Of a stretch of DNA of 17,874 nucleotides, positions 7,654 to 14,602 are shown one piece after another. The notes below the pieces were generated by a model, which was given only the letters and a program-made list of their open reading frames with translations, had not been told where the DNA came from and did not search any database. Both the position numbers and the translations under genes were made by a program. Where the stretch lies: positions 1 through 17,874 of the forward strand of contig JBHEMP010000125.1 in NCBI GenBank assembly GCA_046262515.1, given 5' to 3'. The DNA comes from JAXDLW01 sp046262515. Its GTDB lineage: Bacteria; Chloroflexota; Dormibacteria; DASZGP01. Each line of letters opens with the position of its first letter. The first letter of the stretch is position 1.

Positions 7654-7863
7654 ATGAGCCGGACCAACATCGAACTCGACGACGACCTCGTGGCCACGGC
7701 GATGCGCGTCTTCCGGGTTGGGACCAAGCGCGAGGTGGTGGACCTGGCCCTGCGCCGGCTGGTCGGCGAGCCCCTGAGCCTTCCCGACGCGCTGGCCATG
7801 GAGGGTTCGGGTTGGGACGCCGACCTCGAGGCCCTGCGCGGAAACGGCGAACCCTGGTCCTAG
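7654..7863 (+). CDS. vapB: VapB-type antitoxin (ribbon-helix-helix)
   Basis: A 69-residue antitoxin. The N-terminal MSRTNIELDDDLV beta-strand and the following helices (residues about 10-40, including TKREVVDLALRRLV) fit a ribbon-helix-helix DNA-binding domain of the VapB/DUF2191 kind. The C-terminal part (DALAMEGSGWDADLEALRG) would wrap the toxin. An in-frame ATG at 7642 would add four residues but lies inside the operator repeat and the proposed -10 (TATGGT), so the ATG at 7654 was preferred; no Shine-Dalgarno is seen and the mRNA may be leaderless. The toxin frame begins before this gene ends. Expected roles are neutralising VapC and repressing the operon. Confidence 0.85.
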   Translation: MSRTNIELDDDLVATAMRVFRVGTKREVVDLALRRLVGEPLSLPDALAMEGSGWDADLEALRGNGEPWS

Positions 7864-8252
7864 CTGACACGTCCGCCTGGGTGGAGTTTCTCCGGGCCAC
7901 GGGGAGCCCGGTCTGTGCGCGCCTGCGCGGCTTGATCCGCCACGCAGAGGTGGCGACCACAGAGGTCGTGATGATGGAGTTGCTGGCGGGTGCCCGCGAT
8001 GCCTCGCACCTGAAATCGCTTCGGGGTCTCCTGCTGGGCTGTAGCCTGGTCACCGCCCACGGCCTCTCTGACTACGAGGCCGCCGCTGCCATCTACCGGC
8101 GCTGCCGCGCGCGCGGCGAAACCATACGAGCGCTGACCGACTGCCTGGTCGCCGGGATCGCCATCCGTGAGGGCCTGCCGGTCCTGCACGCGGATGCCGA
8201 TTTCGAGGCCATCGCAAGGCATACCGACCTCGTCACCGCGCAGGCCGCATAG
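7854..8252 (+). CDS. vapC: VapC-type toxin, PIN-domain ribonuclease (probable CTG start)
   Basis: A PIN-domain endoribonuclease of about 132 residues. The acidic metal-binding set is visible: VLADTSAW (first Asp), MMELLAGA (Glu), LTDCLVAGIA (Asp) and HADADFEAIA (last Asp). Homology starts right at LVLADTSAW. No ATG, GTG or TTG occurs in this frame near that point; the closest candidate is CTG at 7854, which overlaps the end of vapB by 10 bases. The frame is open far upstream (to 7545), but that stretch is Arg/Gly/Pro shadow of the carrier and antitoxin genes. A rare CTG start with translational coupling, or a -1 frameshift from vapB, would both fit. All catalytic acids remain, so the toxin is probably active. 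Confidence 0.85.
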   Translation: MVLADTSAWVEFLRATGSPVCARLRGLIRHAEVATTEVVMMELLAGARDASHLKSLRGLLLGCSLVTAHGLSDYEAAAAIYRRCRARGETIRALTDCLVAGIAIREGLPVLHADADFEAIARHTDLVTAQAA

Positions 8253-8762
8253 ATGCCTGTCTGGGGTTACTTCCTGATCGGGTTCATCATCCTTTCCCTC
8301 GTCCTGCTCACCGCGCGGCGAAACCAGGTCGCGTACCGGGAGACCGCGGTTGACTACGGTGAGGATTTCCGGGCGGTCATCGAGAGCAGCATCCCGGCGA
8401 TGGATGAGATCCAGGATGCCCTTCGAGCCGGCGAACCGCAGGCGCTGAGCCGCGCCTCCGCCTCGGCGCGAACCCGCATCCATGCCAATATCTCCAACCT
8501 TGACCGGCTCGGTATCCCTGAAGACCTGGCCGCCGGCATGGCGGAGGTGCTGCTCCAGCTGCGCGTGATGCTGCGCGAGGCCATGGAGAACTACGAATGG
8601 GCCGCGCGCATCGCCGAGACCACCGACCTGCTGGAGAACGAGGGCCTGCGGCGCGGGTTCGACTCGCTGGTGGCCTCGGGCGACCAGCTCTGCGTGGAGG
8701 CGCGGTTCCGGCTGCTGGGCCTGGGCGGCGGCGCGGAGGAACCGGTAACGACGGCCGGTTGA
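8253..8762 (+). CDS. Membrane-anchored helical protein of unknown function
   Basis: Not recognised. The 169-residue protein has an N-terminal transmembrane helix (about residues 5-20, GYFLIGFIILSLVLLTA) followed by RR, suggesting a single-pass anchor with the rest facing the cytoplasm. The remainder is predicted alpha-helical, rich in Ala, Glu, Leu and Arg, like a helical bundle, and ends in a Gly-rich tail. Its ATG follows the toxin stop with no gap (TAGATG), so it is likely translated with the toxin-antitoxin pair. No enzymatic motif is seen. It converges on the epimerase gene, with a hairpin between. Confidence 0.7.
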   Translation: MPVWGYFLIGFIILSLVLLTARRNQVAYRETAVDYGEDFRAVIESSIPAMDEIQDALRAGEPQALSRASASARTRIHANISNLDRLGIPEDLAAGMAEVLLQLRVMLREAMENYEWAARIAETTDLLENEGLRRGFDSLVASGDQLCVEARFRLLGLGGGAEEPVTTAG

Positions 8763-8765
8763 GTC

Positions 8766-8781
8766 GGCCTGGCCTCAGGCC
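8766..8781. terminator. Hairpin between convergent genes
   Basis: GGCCTG, loop GCCT, CAGGCC form a perfect 6-bp stem. It starts 4 bases after the stop of the membrane protein gene and spans the stop codon of the epimerase gene on the other strand. There is no T-run on either side, so intrinsic termination is only possible, not shown. Its position between converging genes supports a bidirectional role. Confidence 0.45.
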
Positions 8782-9707
8782 TCGCCGGCGACCTCAGTGC
8801 GGAAGTAATCGACGGTGCGGGGAATACCTTCGGCGATGCTGACGTTCGGCTGCCAGCCGAGGTCGGCCAGAGCGAGCCCGTTCGCGACGCAGCTGCGCTT
8901 CTGGTTGCCGGGCCGGTCGGGACCGTGCATCGGTTCGACGGTGGACCCCGCGGCGGACGCGATCATCGCGTAGAGCTCGTTGACGTTGGTCTCGATGGCG
9001 GTCCCGACGTTGTACGCGCCGCTGACGTCGCTGCCGACCGCGGCTACGATGGCGGAGACGACGTCTTCGACGAAGACGTAATCGCGCGTCTCCGAGCCGT
9101 CGCCATTGATGGTCGGGGTCTCGCCCGCGAGAAGCGCCCGCGAGAAGATGGCCACGACCCCGGCCTCGCCGTGGGGATCCTGGCGCGGACCGTAAACGTT
9201 CGCGAACCTCAGGGCAACGCTGCTGACGCCATGGGCGACCCGGTAGACGTGCAGGTAGTGCTCGAACGACAGCTTGCTCGCACCATAGGGCGAGACGGGC
9301 GCGGGGGTGTAGGTCTCGGGCGTCGGGATGACATCAGCGTCGCCGTAGATGGCGCCCCCCGTGGAGCTGAAGACCAGGCGCTTCACGCCATGGACCCGGC
9401 ACGCCTCGAGTAGGCCAAGGCTGGCGAGGACATTGACGCGGGCGTCGAAGAGTGGTTCCCGCACGCTGCGCGACACGCTCATCTGGGCCGCCAGGTGGCA
9501 TACCGCCTGGGGCCGCTCGCGCTCGATGACGCGGTCCAGCCACCTGGACTCCACATCCATCTGGTAGAAGTTCGCCTCCGAGGGGACCTGGTGGCGCTTG
9601 CCGCTGGAGAGGTCGTCCACCACTACCACCTGGTGCCCATCCGCGACCAGCCGATCGGCGAGGTTGGAGCCGATGAAACCGGCTCCACCGGTGACCAGGA
9701 CCTTCAC
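8775..9707 (-). CDS. NAD-dependent nucleotide-sugar epimerase/dehydratase (extended SDR)
   Basis: A 310-residue extended short-chain dehydrogenase close in pattern to UDP-glucose 4-epimerases. The NAD-binding GxxGxxG is at residues 7-13 (TGGAGFIGS), an acidic residue follows in VVDDLSSG, and the active site has FSSTGGAIYGD and the YxxxK pair Y141/K145 (YGASK). PRQDPHGEAGVVAIF and GDGSETRDYVFVEDV are typical of the family's substrate side. The frame is open upstream to 9854, but homology begins at the GTG at 9707, which overlaps the stop of the preceding gene as GTGA, a usual coupling arrangement. It would make sugar nucleotides for surface polysaccharide or glycan. The exact sugar is not determined. 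It is last in the five-gene minus-strand run. Confidence 0.92.
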   Translation of the reverse strand: MKVLVTGGAGFIGSNLADRLVADGHQVVVVDDLSSGKRHQVPSEANFYQMDVESRWLDRVIERERPQAVCHLAAQMSVSRSVREPLFDARVNVLASLGLLEACRVHGVKRLVFSSTGGAIYGDADVIPTPETYTPAPVSPYGASKLSFEHYLHVYRVAHGVSSVALRFANVYGPRQDPHGEAGVVAIFSRALLAGETPTINGDGSETRDYVFVEDVVSAIVAAVGSDVSGAYNVGTAIETNVNELYAMIASAAGSTVEPMHGPDRPGNQKRSCVANGLALADLGWQPNVSIAEGIPRTVDYFRTEVAGEA

Positions 9708-10228
9708 TCCCGGGTCCTGTCCAGGAGTGGCTGCCGGCGCTTGGGCAAAGCCGTCTGCCCGCGGCGCTGCTTGCGGGACTGGACATCGCGGTCGGAGAGG
9801 ATCCGCGCCAGCTGGGCGAAGGTCTGGCCCGACCGGTCTCCGCGGCTGTCCCATGCCTTGACCTTGAAGATGGCTTTGACCGCCGTGTAGGGCACGCCCA
9901 ATCGCCGCCGCACTCGGTGCTCCGGGTCCACGAGGTTGTAGATGACCCCGTACTGACCGCCGAGCGTTTCGCGGCCGGCGAAGGCGCGCAGCACCTCGTG
10001 GTCGGCGAAGTGGATCACAACTTTGCCGCTTTCCCGGTCCGGCTCGGGGTCGGCCTCCTCACCGCCGAAAACGATGTACTTGATGCTGCTGAGCGGGACG
10101 ACGATTTCGCGGTTGTTCCCGCCCGGCTCGTTCGATGTAACGGTGAGGATCGGCTGGTTGAAATCGATCATCGGGGCCTCGGCCGGGAAAACCTCCCCGT
10201 CGAGGAAGGTCAGGAGAACGTCAGGCAA
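9704..10228 (-). CDS. Protein of unknown function with beta-rich domain
   Basis: A 174-residue protein I do not recognise with certainty. The first ~130 residues look beta-rich: LLTFLDGEVF, VVPLSSIKYIVFGG, KVVIHFADHEVLRAFAG and VPYTAVKAIFKVKAW. The pattern of a DGE-type strand followed by a KAIFKVK strand weakly recalls small regulatory domains such as DUF6982-like proteins, but this is a recollection, not a result. The C-terminal ~45 residues are basic and probably disordered. TTG at 10228 is the only upstream start available, as a TGA lies five codons before it; no clear ribosome binding site is seen. It sits 26 bases after the kinase stop and overlaps the epimerase start by 4 bases, so all three are likely co-transcribed. 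Confidence 0.7.
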   Translation of the reverse strand: MPDVLLTFLDGEVFPAEAPMIDFNQPILTVTSNEPGGNNREIVVPLSSIKYIVFGGEEADPEPDRESGKVVIHFADHEVLRAFAGRETLGGQYGVIYNLVDPEHRVRRRLGVPYTAVKAIFKVKAWDSRGDRSGQTFAQLARILSDRDVQSRKQRRGQTALPKRRQPLLDRTRE

Positions 10229-10254
10229 GGCAGGCCGGGCTCATCGTGACCGAA

Positions 10255-11634
10255 TTATGACGGGGCGATCGGCAGGTGGACGATGAACCGGGCACCCGGG
10301 CTGTGAGCGCGGTCCAGCTCGATCGACCCGTGATGTAGCTGGGCGATCGCCGCGCACAGCGCCAGGCCGAGCCCCGCGCCGCCGGTATCGCGGTTCCGGG
10401 ACTGGTCGGCACGGCTGAAACGCTCGAAGATGGATGCCCGGGCGGCCTCGGGGACCCCTTCCCCGCTGTCGGCCACGGTCAGCTCCCATCCCCGCGAGCC
10501 CGCCGCGAAGCAGTCGATCCTGACCGTGTCGCCCGCGGTCGAGTGGCGAAGCGCATTGTCGACGAGGTTGTCGAGCAGCCGCCGCAGCAGGTCGGCGTCA
10601 CCCCGGACAGGTGCCGGCCTGGGGACGTCGGCCAGGAGTTCGACGCCGCGTTCGGTGGCCACAGTTCGCCAGATGGGCACGGCCGCGGAGATCAATTCCG
10701 CAAGGTCGATCGGCTGCATACGCGTCGCCAGCGCCCCGGCCTCCGCGCGTGCCAGCATCAGCAGTTGGTCCGCCAGGCGGCTCAGCCGCTCGGCCTCCCC
10801 CAGCACCGTCTGCAGGCTGGCCTGGTAGTCCTTGGCCGAGCGCTCTCGGCTGAGGGCTACCTCCACCTCCGTCCGGATCAATGTCAGCGGGGCGCGCAAC
10901 TCATGCGCGGCGTCCGCGGTGAACCTGCTGAGGCTTCCGAATGCAGTCTCCAGCCGCGCCAGCATCGAGTTGAACGTCGCGGCGAGTTCGCCGAGCTCGT
11001 CCGCGGGCAGGTCGATTTCGATTCGTCGATGGAGGTCCTGCTCGCTGAAGGTTCGGGCCGCCGCGGTTATCTCGCGCACCGGCCGGAGGGCCGTCCGCGC
11101 CAGCCCGTAGCCGAGCACGGTGGCGACCACGACCAGCCCCAGGAGCCCCAGCACGACGACCGACCCCGTCGTCGTGACGAGCTGAACCGCAGCGGCCTGG
11201 GAGCGGGACACGACCAGCACCCGGCTCTCGCCATTGGTCAGCGGGATCGAGGCCGCGCGAAATCGCTCCGGCGAGCCGTTGGTGGTTTCGGTTTCGCGCA
11301 GAGCGCTGCCGTCACGCGGAACCCGCCTTGCCACCGCCGTAGCGGTGCCCGCGGATGGTGCCCCACCTGAGGTGTCAACGAGGCCTCCATTCCTGTCGAA
11401 AAGGTAGGCCGAAACATCCTCCACGCCCGGCTTCGGCAGCTTCTGTCCATCGCTCGACTGGATTCCAGGCTGTATCGACCGCGCGGCGGACGTGAGACTT
11501 TCGTCCAGGCTCCTGAGTTCGATCTGCGCCACCGCCAGCAGTAGCCCGGCGGCACCGACCAGGGCGACGATCGTGAATACAACCGAGTACGCCAGCGTCA
11601 GGCGCACGCGGGCCTGGCGCAACCACGCCTTCAA
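10255..11634 (-). CDS. Sensor histidine kinase (two transmembrane helices, HAMP)
   Basis: A 459-residue membrane sensor kinase. TM1 is about residues 12-35, the extracytoplasmic sensor about 36-153 (no known domain recognised), TM2 about 154-178, then HAMP to about 230. The phospho-acceptor is H244 in FTADAAHELRAPLTLI. The ATPase domain shows the N box LVDNALRHS near 355-363, VADSGEGVPE and GAGLGLALC. The start is TTG at 11634, two codons after an in-frame stop; a GTG nine codons later is an alternative. It begins 9 bases after the stop of the Cys-rich Tad-like gene. The divergent OmpR-type regulator at 14603 is the natural partner. It probably senses an envelope cue and may control the tad-like genes it is co-transcribed with. 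Confidence 0.93.
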   Translation of the reverse strand: MKAWLRQARVRLTLAYSVVFTIVALVGAAGLLLAVAQIELRSLDESLTSAARSIQPGIQSSDGQKLPKPGVEDVSAYLFDRNGGLVDTSGGAPSAGTATAVARRVPRDGSALRETETTNGSPERFRAASIPLTNGESRVLVVSRSQAAAVQLVTTTGSVVVLGLLGLVVVATVLGYGLARTALRPVREITAAARTFSEQDLHRRIEIDLPADELGELAATFNSMLARLETAFGSLSRFTADAAHELRAPLTLIRTEVEVALSRERSAKDYQASLQTVLGEAERLSRLADQLLMLARAEAGALATRMQPIDLAELISAAVPIWRTVATERGVELLADVPRPAPVRGDADLLRRLLDNLVDNALRHSTAGDTVRIDCFAAGSRGWELTVADSGEGVPEAARASIFERFSRADQSRNRDTGGAGLGLALCAAIAQLHHGSIELDRAHSPGARFIVHLPIAPS

Positions 11635-11643
11635 GGCCTAGGC

Positions 11644-13773
11644 CTACTCGAAGAGGATAGGAGTACCCGCGACGCGAGCGGTCAGGGCAGAGTTGTACGC
11701 GACGCCCGCCAAACCGTTGGAACCGGCCTGGAGGTGGACGGTATCAGCGATCAATTGCCCGCTGACGGGGTGGGCGTTGGAGGTTATGGAGACGATCCCA
11801 AATGGGGCGTAGACCGTGCCACCCATTTCCAGGGTCGTGCCAGAACCCTGGATGTCGACGGCGCAGCGAGCGGCACTGTATGACGGGGCACTCCCGCTCA
11901 AGCAGTTATCCTGCGAGTCGGTCCAGATCACCGGCATGTGGGGACACGGATACCACGAAGGTAGCGGGCTGGGAGGAGAAGCGGTGCAGTCGGCCAGGGT
12001 GATTGCCGGGCTCTGGTTGAGGGTTGGATAGAGAACCGGGAACACGCTGCCCGTGGTGTTGTTATGAGCGGTGAAGGTGCTCCCGTCGCAGGTCGTTCCG
12101 CCGCAGAGCGTCGCGCTTGTGATCTTGGGGCGATCGTCAAACTCGAACGAACACTGTGCTCCCGTCACGCCCTTGATCGAGACGCTGGGGTCGCAGGAAA
12201 GGGTGCTCCCACCTCCCTTGGACAGCTCTAGCTCGGCGCCGTCACGGAAGATGAACACGCACCCACTCAGCCCACCCTGGGGGGGGCCGGTCTCGCACTG
12301 GAAGGAATCCCCGCCGCCGAGGCTGACGGAGGCGTTCTTGCCCTCGAATATGTAGTACCCGGGCTGGAAAATGAAGTTACCGGTCGTGGCACTACCGGAG
12401 CTGAAAACCCGCCCTCCGGCCGCCCCCGGCGTGATCGGGCTGCCCGAACCGGCCGGTATCGCCGCGCCGGTGGTGCCGATAGCGGGGATGCTTACTCCCT
12501 CAAGCGCCGCGGCCACCGAAGCCGGAGTCCCGAAGCCTGGGAAACCGATGGAATTGGCGTCCAGGTAGGAGCCCTCGTTCGTGGGGTTGGCGCCCGCGCC
12601 CGATGCGCACGACCCTGGGTTGGTGGCCGTGGATCCACTCACGGACCCGAAGCTGGTCGCCGAACCGGTGAAGGTCGCGTCCATAGTGCCGATCGGTACC
12701 GTGCCGTTCTTGTCGCTCCAGCAGGAAGGGTCCATCCACCCGGTGTCGCCGTAGGGCGAACAGGTGTTGGCATCCGTGTTCTGTGCGCAGTTGGCCCCCG
12801 AGCCCTGGCCGGCATCGAATCCGAAGGCAGTGTTGAAGGTGTCCGCGCATGGGGCGGAGGCGTCGAAGCAGACAGAATCGTGTAGTTTGCCCGCTGGCCA
12901 GCTATTTACGGACTGACTGTCGTTGCTGGGGGTTCCGTTGCAGGAGACCAAGCTCCCGCTACCGCTTCCTTTCGAGTAGGCATCCGATAACAACAGCGCC
13001 TGGGCCGAGTCGTAGACGACTCCGCCTCCGCTGGTCCCGGAGGACGCCCGGCCAAGGATCATCTGAGCGCCGCCGTTGGTATAGAAGCCGCCGTTGATTG
13101 ACGAAGCACCGCCCACCGCGAAGCCTCCCGTGCCCTGGGCCGAACACTGCCCGACAATGGCTGATCCGTAGGACGAGACTGACCCACTTCCGGTGATCTC
13201 GAGCAGGCGGGTGGCGAGCGCGTAGGGATAGGAAAACTGCGAGGTCGGGGAATTTGCCGCAGCGTGCGCCGTGATGGTCACGCTTGAAACCCCCAGGACC
13301 CCCGCGAAGCCTATCTGCGGAACGACGTGCGTGATATCGATGGCCACGTTCTGGCCAGTGGGGAATTTGACCACGTTCACACCGGAGTTTCGCTGCGTGT
13401 ACGGGAAGGTAGCCGTGACCGTGTAGCCGTTGATCGGCCCAACCACGCATGTGGTGGCGGACACCAGCCACGGAGCCTGGGTACAGTCGAAGGTCCCCGG
13501 GGCCGCTCCGAGGTTCTGCCACGTGTAGTGCTCTGCCTGGTTGAGCACGGCCTGACTCCCGCTCCCGTTGACAAAGGCCGCCCCGTAGGTCTCGGACCCT
13601 GCCAGCGCGCCCATGTCCGCCGCCCGCGTGATCATGCGCTGATCTCGGAAGTTCAAGCCCACGTCAACGGCCAGCGCCGCCACGCCGAAGAGGATTACCG
13701 CCATGAGCGCAAAGATGGGTAGCGTCTGACCACGCTGTCCGCGGCTGCGATTTCGGATTCCCGCCAGGCTCAT
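11644..13773 (-). CDS. Large Cys-rich TadG-like exported protein
   Basis: A 709-residue protein with the Tad-like N-terminal domain: RGQRGQTLPIFALMAVILFG begins the hydrophobic segment (about 17-40), followed by DVGLNFRDQRMITRAADMGALAGSE, the usual helix of TadG/PF13400 proteins. The rest (about 650 residues) is exported, rich in Gly, Ser, Thr and Asn, and contains 20 cysteines, all after the membrane segment, often in close pairs, suggesting disulphides. The C-terminal third (PGYYIFEGKNASVSLGGG, VFIFRDGAELELSKGGG, VYAPFGIVSITSN, SGQLIADTVHLQ) resembles beta-helical regions of PilX/TadG-like surface proteins. It follows the TadE-like gene by 2 bases. Role inferred: minor pilin, adhesin or cell-surface protein. 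No Tad secretion ATPase or prepilin peptidase is in the window. Confidence 0.85.
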   Translation of the reverse strand: MSLAGIRNRSRGQRGQTLPIFALMAVILFGVAALAVDVGLNFRDQRMITRAADMGALAGSETYGAAFVNGSGSQAVLNQAEHYTWQNLGAAPGTFDCTQAPWLVSATTCVVGPINGYTVTATFPYTQRNSGVNVVKFPTGQNVAIDITHVVPQIGFAGVLGVSSVTITAHAAANSPTSQFSYPYALATRLLEITGSGSVSSYGSAIVGQCSAQGTGGFAVGGASSINGGFYTNGGAQMILGRASSGTSGGGVVYDSAQALLLSDAYSKGSGSGSLVSCNGTPSNDSQSVNSWPAGKLHDSVCFDASAPCADTFNTAFGFDAGQGSGANCAQNTDANTCSPYGDTGWMDPSCWSDKNGTVPIGTMDATFTGSATSFGSVSGSTATNPGSCASGAGANPTNEGSYLDANSIGFPGFGTPASVAAALEGVSIPAIGTTGAAIPAGSGSPITPGAAGGRVFSSGSATTGNFIFQPGYYIFEGKNASVSLGGGDSFQCETGPPQGGLSGCVFIFRDGAELELSKGGGSTLSCDPSVSIKGVTGAQCSFEFDDRPKITSATLCGGTTCDGSTFTAHNNTTGSVFPVLYPTLNQSPAITLADCTASPPSPLPSWYPCPHMPVIWTDSQDNCLSGSAPSYSAARCAVDIQGSGTTLEMGGTVYAPFGIVSITSNAHPVSGQLIADTVHLQAGSNGLAGVAYNSALTARVAGTPILFE

Positions 13774-13775
13774 GC

Positions 13776-14465
13776 TCAGTACTCAGGCCGGCCGCAGGAG
13801 GTCGTGATCATTCGGAACGTCTTCGGGAAAAAGGCGCCGATCATCGGCGTGAAGGGCTGATAGTAGTAGTAGACCGTGACTTTGATCGGCAAGTTGCCGG
13901 GATTCCGAGGCGTTGCCGTGGTGCTCTCGCTCGACCAGCCCGCGTCCGTGCAGTTTGCGCTGCTGACGGTTGCTTGCTCGATCGTCACATAGACATCATT
14001 CGAGCAGGCCGATGTAGCGCAGCTTGACGCACCCCCCGTGGCCGTCCCGGCGGCGATGCCGGTCGGAAGCGCAGGGGTCGCGTCCGAATCGGAGGCGGTC
14101 GTCGGACAGCCCTGCCACTGGGAGGCGGCGATCAGCGTCGTCTCGTTACGAAGTGCCTGGCAGACGCTTTCGCCAACCGTTACGTTAGTTGAATTGCATG
14201 GCTTGCCGAAGGTGGTGTTACAAGTGTTGTTTGGCAGGACCGCGATCCTGGTGGCCTGGCCGACGGCATTGGTCAGCTCGTTGTTGTAGAAAAGGGCCCG
14301 CCCGAAATCGATGAGGCCGAGGAGTAGCAGGAACAACAGCGGAGCCAGCAGAGCAAATTCCGTCATCGCCTGGCCGCCGCTCCGGCGTGGCCGAGTACCC
14401 GGCCTGAGCCTCGCCAGAAGCGTTTTAGTGTCCATCGCGGATGTATGCCGGTCGGTTGAACTCAT
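13776..14465 (-). CDS. TadE-like minor pseudopilin
   Basis: A 229-residue TadE-family protein. After a basic leader (RPGTRPRRSGGQ) comes the family hallmark AMTEFALLAPLLFLLLLGLI, then DFGRALFYNNELTNAVGQATR, with the Glu of TEF in the +5-like position. The membrane helix is about 37-57. The exported part has paired cysteines and ends TTSCGRPEY. ATG at 14465 is preceded by GGGAG with a 5-base spacer, which supports it over the second ATG at 14435. First of the five-gene minus-strand run; the next gene, also Tad-like, starts 2 bases after its stop. Function inferred from family: minor pilin or export of a surface structure. Confidence 0.88.
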   Translation of the reverse strand: MSSTDRHTSAMDTKTLLARLRPGTRPRRSGGQAMTEFALLAPLLFLLLLGLIDFGRALFYNNELTNAVGQATRIAVLPNNTCNTTFGKPCNSTNVTVGESVCQALRNETTLIAASQWQGCPTTASDSDATPALPTGIAAGTATGGASSCATSACSNDVYVTIEQATVSSANCTDAGWSSESTTATPRNPGNLPIKVTVYYYYQPFTPMIGAFFPKTFRMITTSCGRPEY

Positions 14466-14481
14466 TCGGTCTCCCAGGGAC

Positions 14482-14554
14482 GGCTATTAGCCATCTCCAA
14501 CTCGCAAAGCATCGCGCGGAATTATGTACGGTTGCTGAACGGACAGTTAATAGC
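14482..14554. promoter_or_regulatory. Inverted repeats in the divergent tad/regulator region
   Basis: GGCTATTAGCC (14482-14492) is a perfect palindrome with a central T. GCTATTA at 14483-14489 recurs inverted as TAATAGC at 14548-14554, beside the proposed -35 of the TadE gene. These AT-containing words stand out in GC-rich DNA and could bind the adjacent OmpR-type regulator. The role is inferred from position. Confidence 0.4.
14521..14550 (-). promoter_or_regulatory. Likely promoter of the tad-like/kinase/epimerase run
   Basis: On the minus strand, -35 TTAACT (14545-14550) and -10 CATAAT (14521-14526) are separated by 18 bases. Transcription would start near 14514, leaving a leader of about 50 bases before the ATG at 14465. 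The -10 matches five of six consensus bases, which is notable in this GC-rich context. Confidence 0.5.
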
Positions 14555-14588
14555 ACGTGTCAGTGCGGTGACAATCACCCACCTCGAT

Positions 14589-14594
14589 TACGCT
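14589..14594 (+). promoter_or_regulatory. Possible -10 for leaderless response regulator mRNA
   Basis: TACGCT lies 8 bases before the ATG at 14603 and fits TANNNT. A GTGACA at 14568-14573 is a possible -35 but the 15-base spacer is short. No Shine-Dalgarno precedes the ATG. Confidence 0.35.
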
Positions 14595-14602
14595 AGGCCT
14601 CA

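Noticed and set aside
2523..8762. Reading the NB-ARC/TPR cyclase and VapBC as an antiphage defence island
   Set aside because: The NB-ARC protein is coupled to a metabolic carboxyltransferase and no nuclease, effector or mobile element accompanies it; VapBC alone is not evidence for a defence island.
9708..9854. Extended N-terminus of the epimerase from 9854
   Set aside because: It precedes the NAD-binding strand by 49 residues of Pro/Arg-rich sequence lying inside the upstream gene; GTG at 9707 gives the standard family start.
11634..11645. 12-bp palindrome AGGCCTAGGCCT at the kinase start and Tad-like stop
   Set aside because: Perfect, and a CTAGGCCT word also precedes the response regulator start, but two short GC-rich copies could be chance and no function is suggested.
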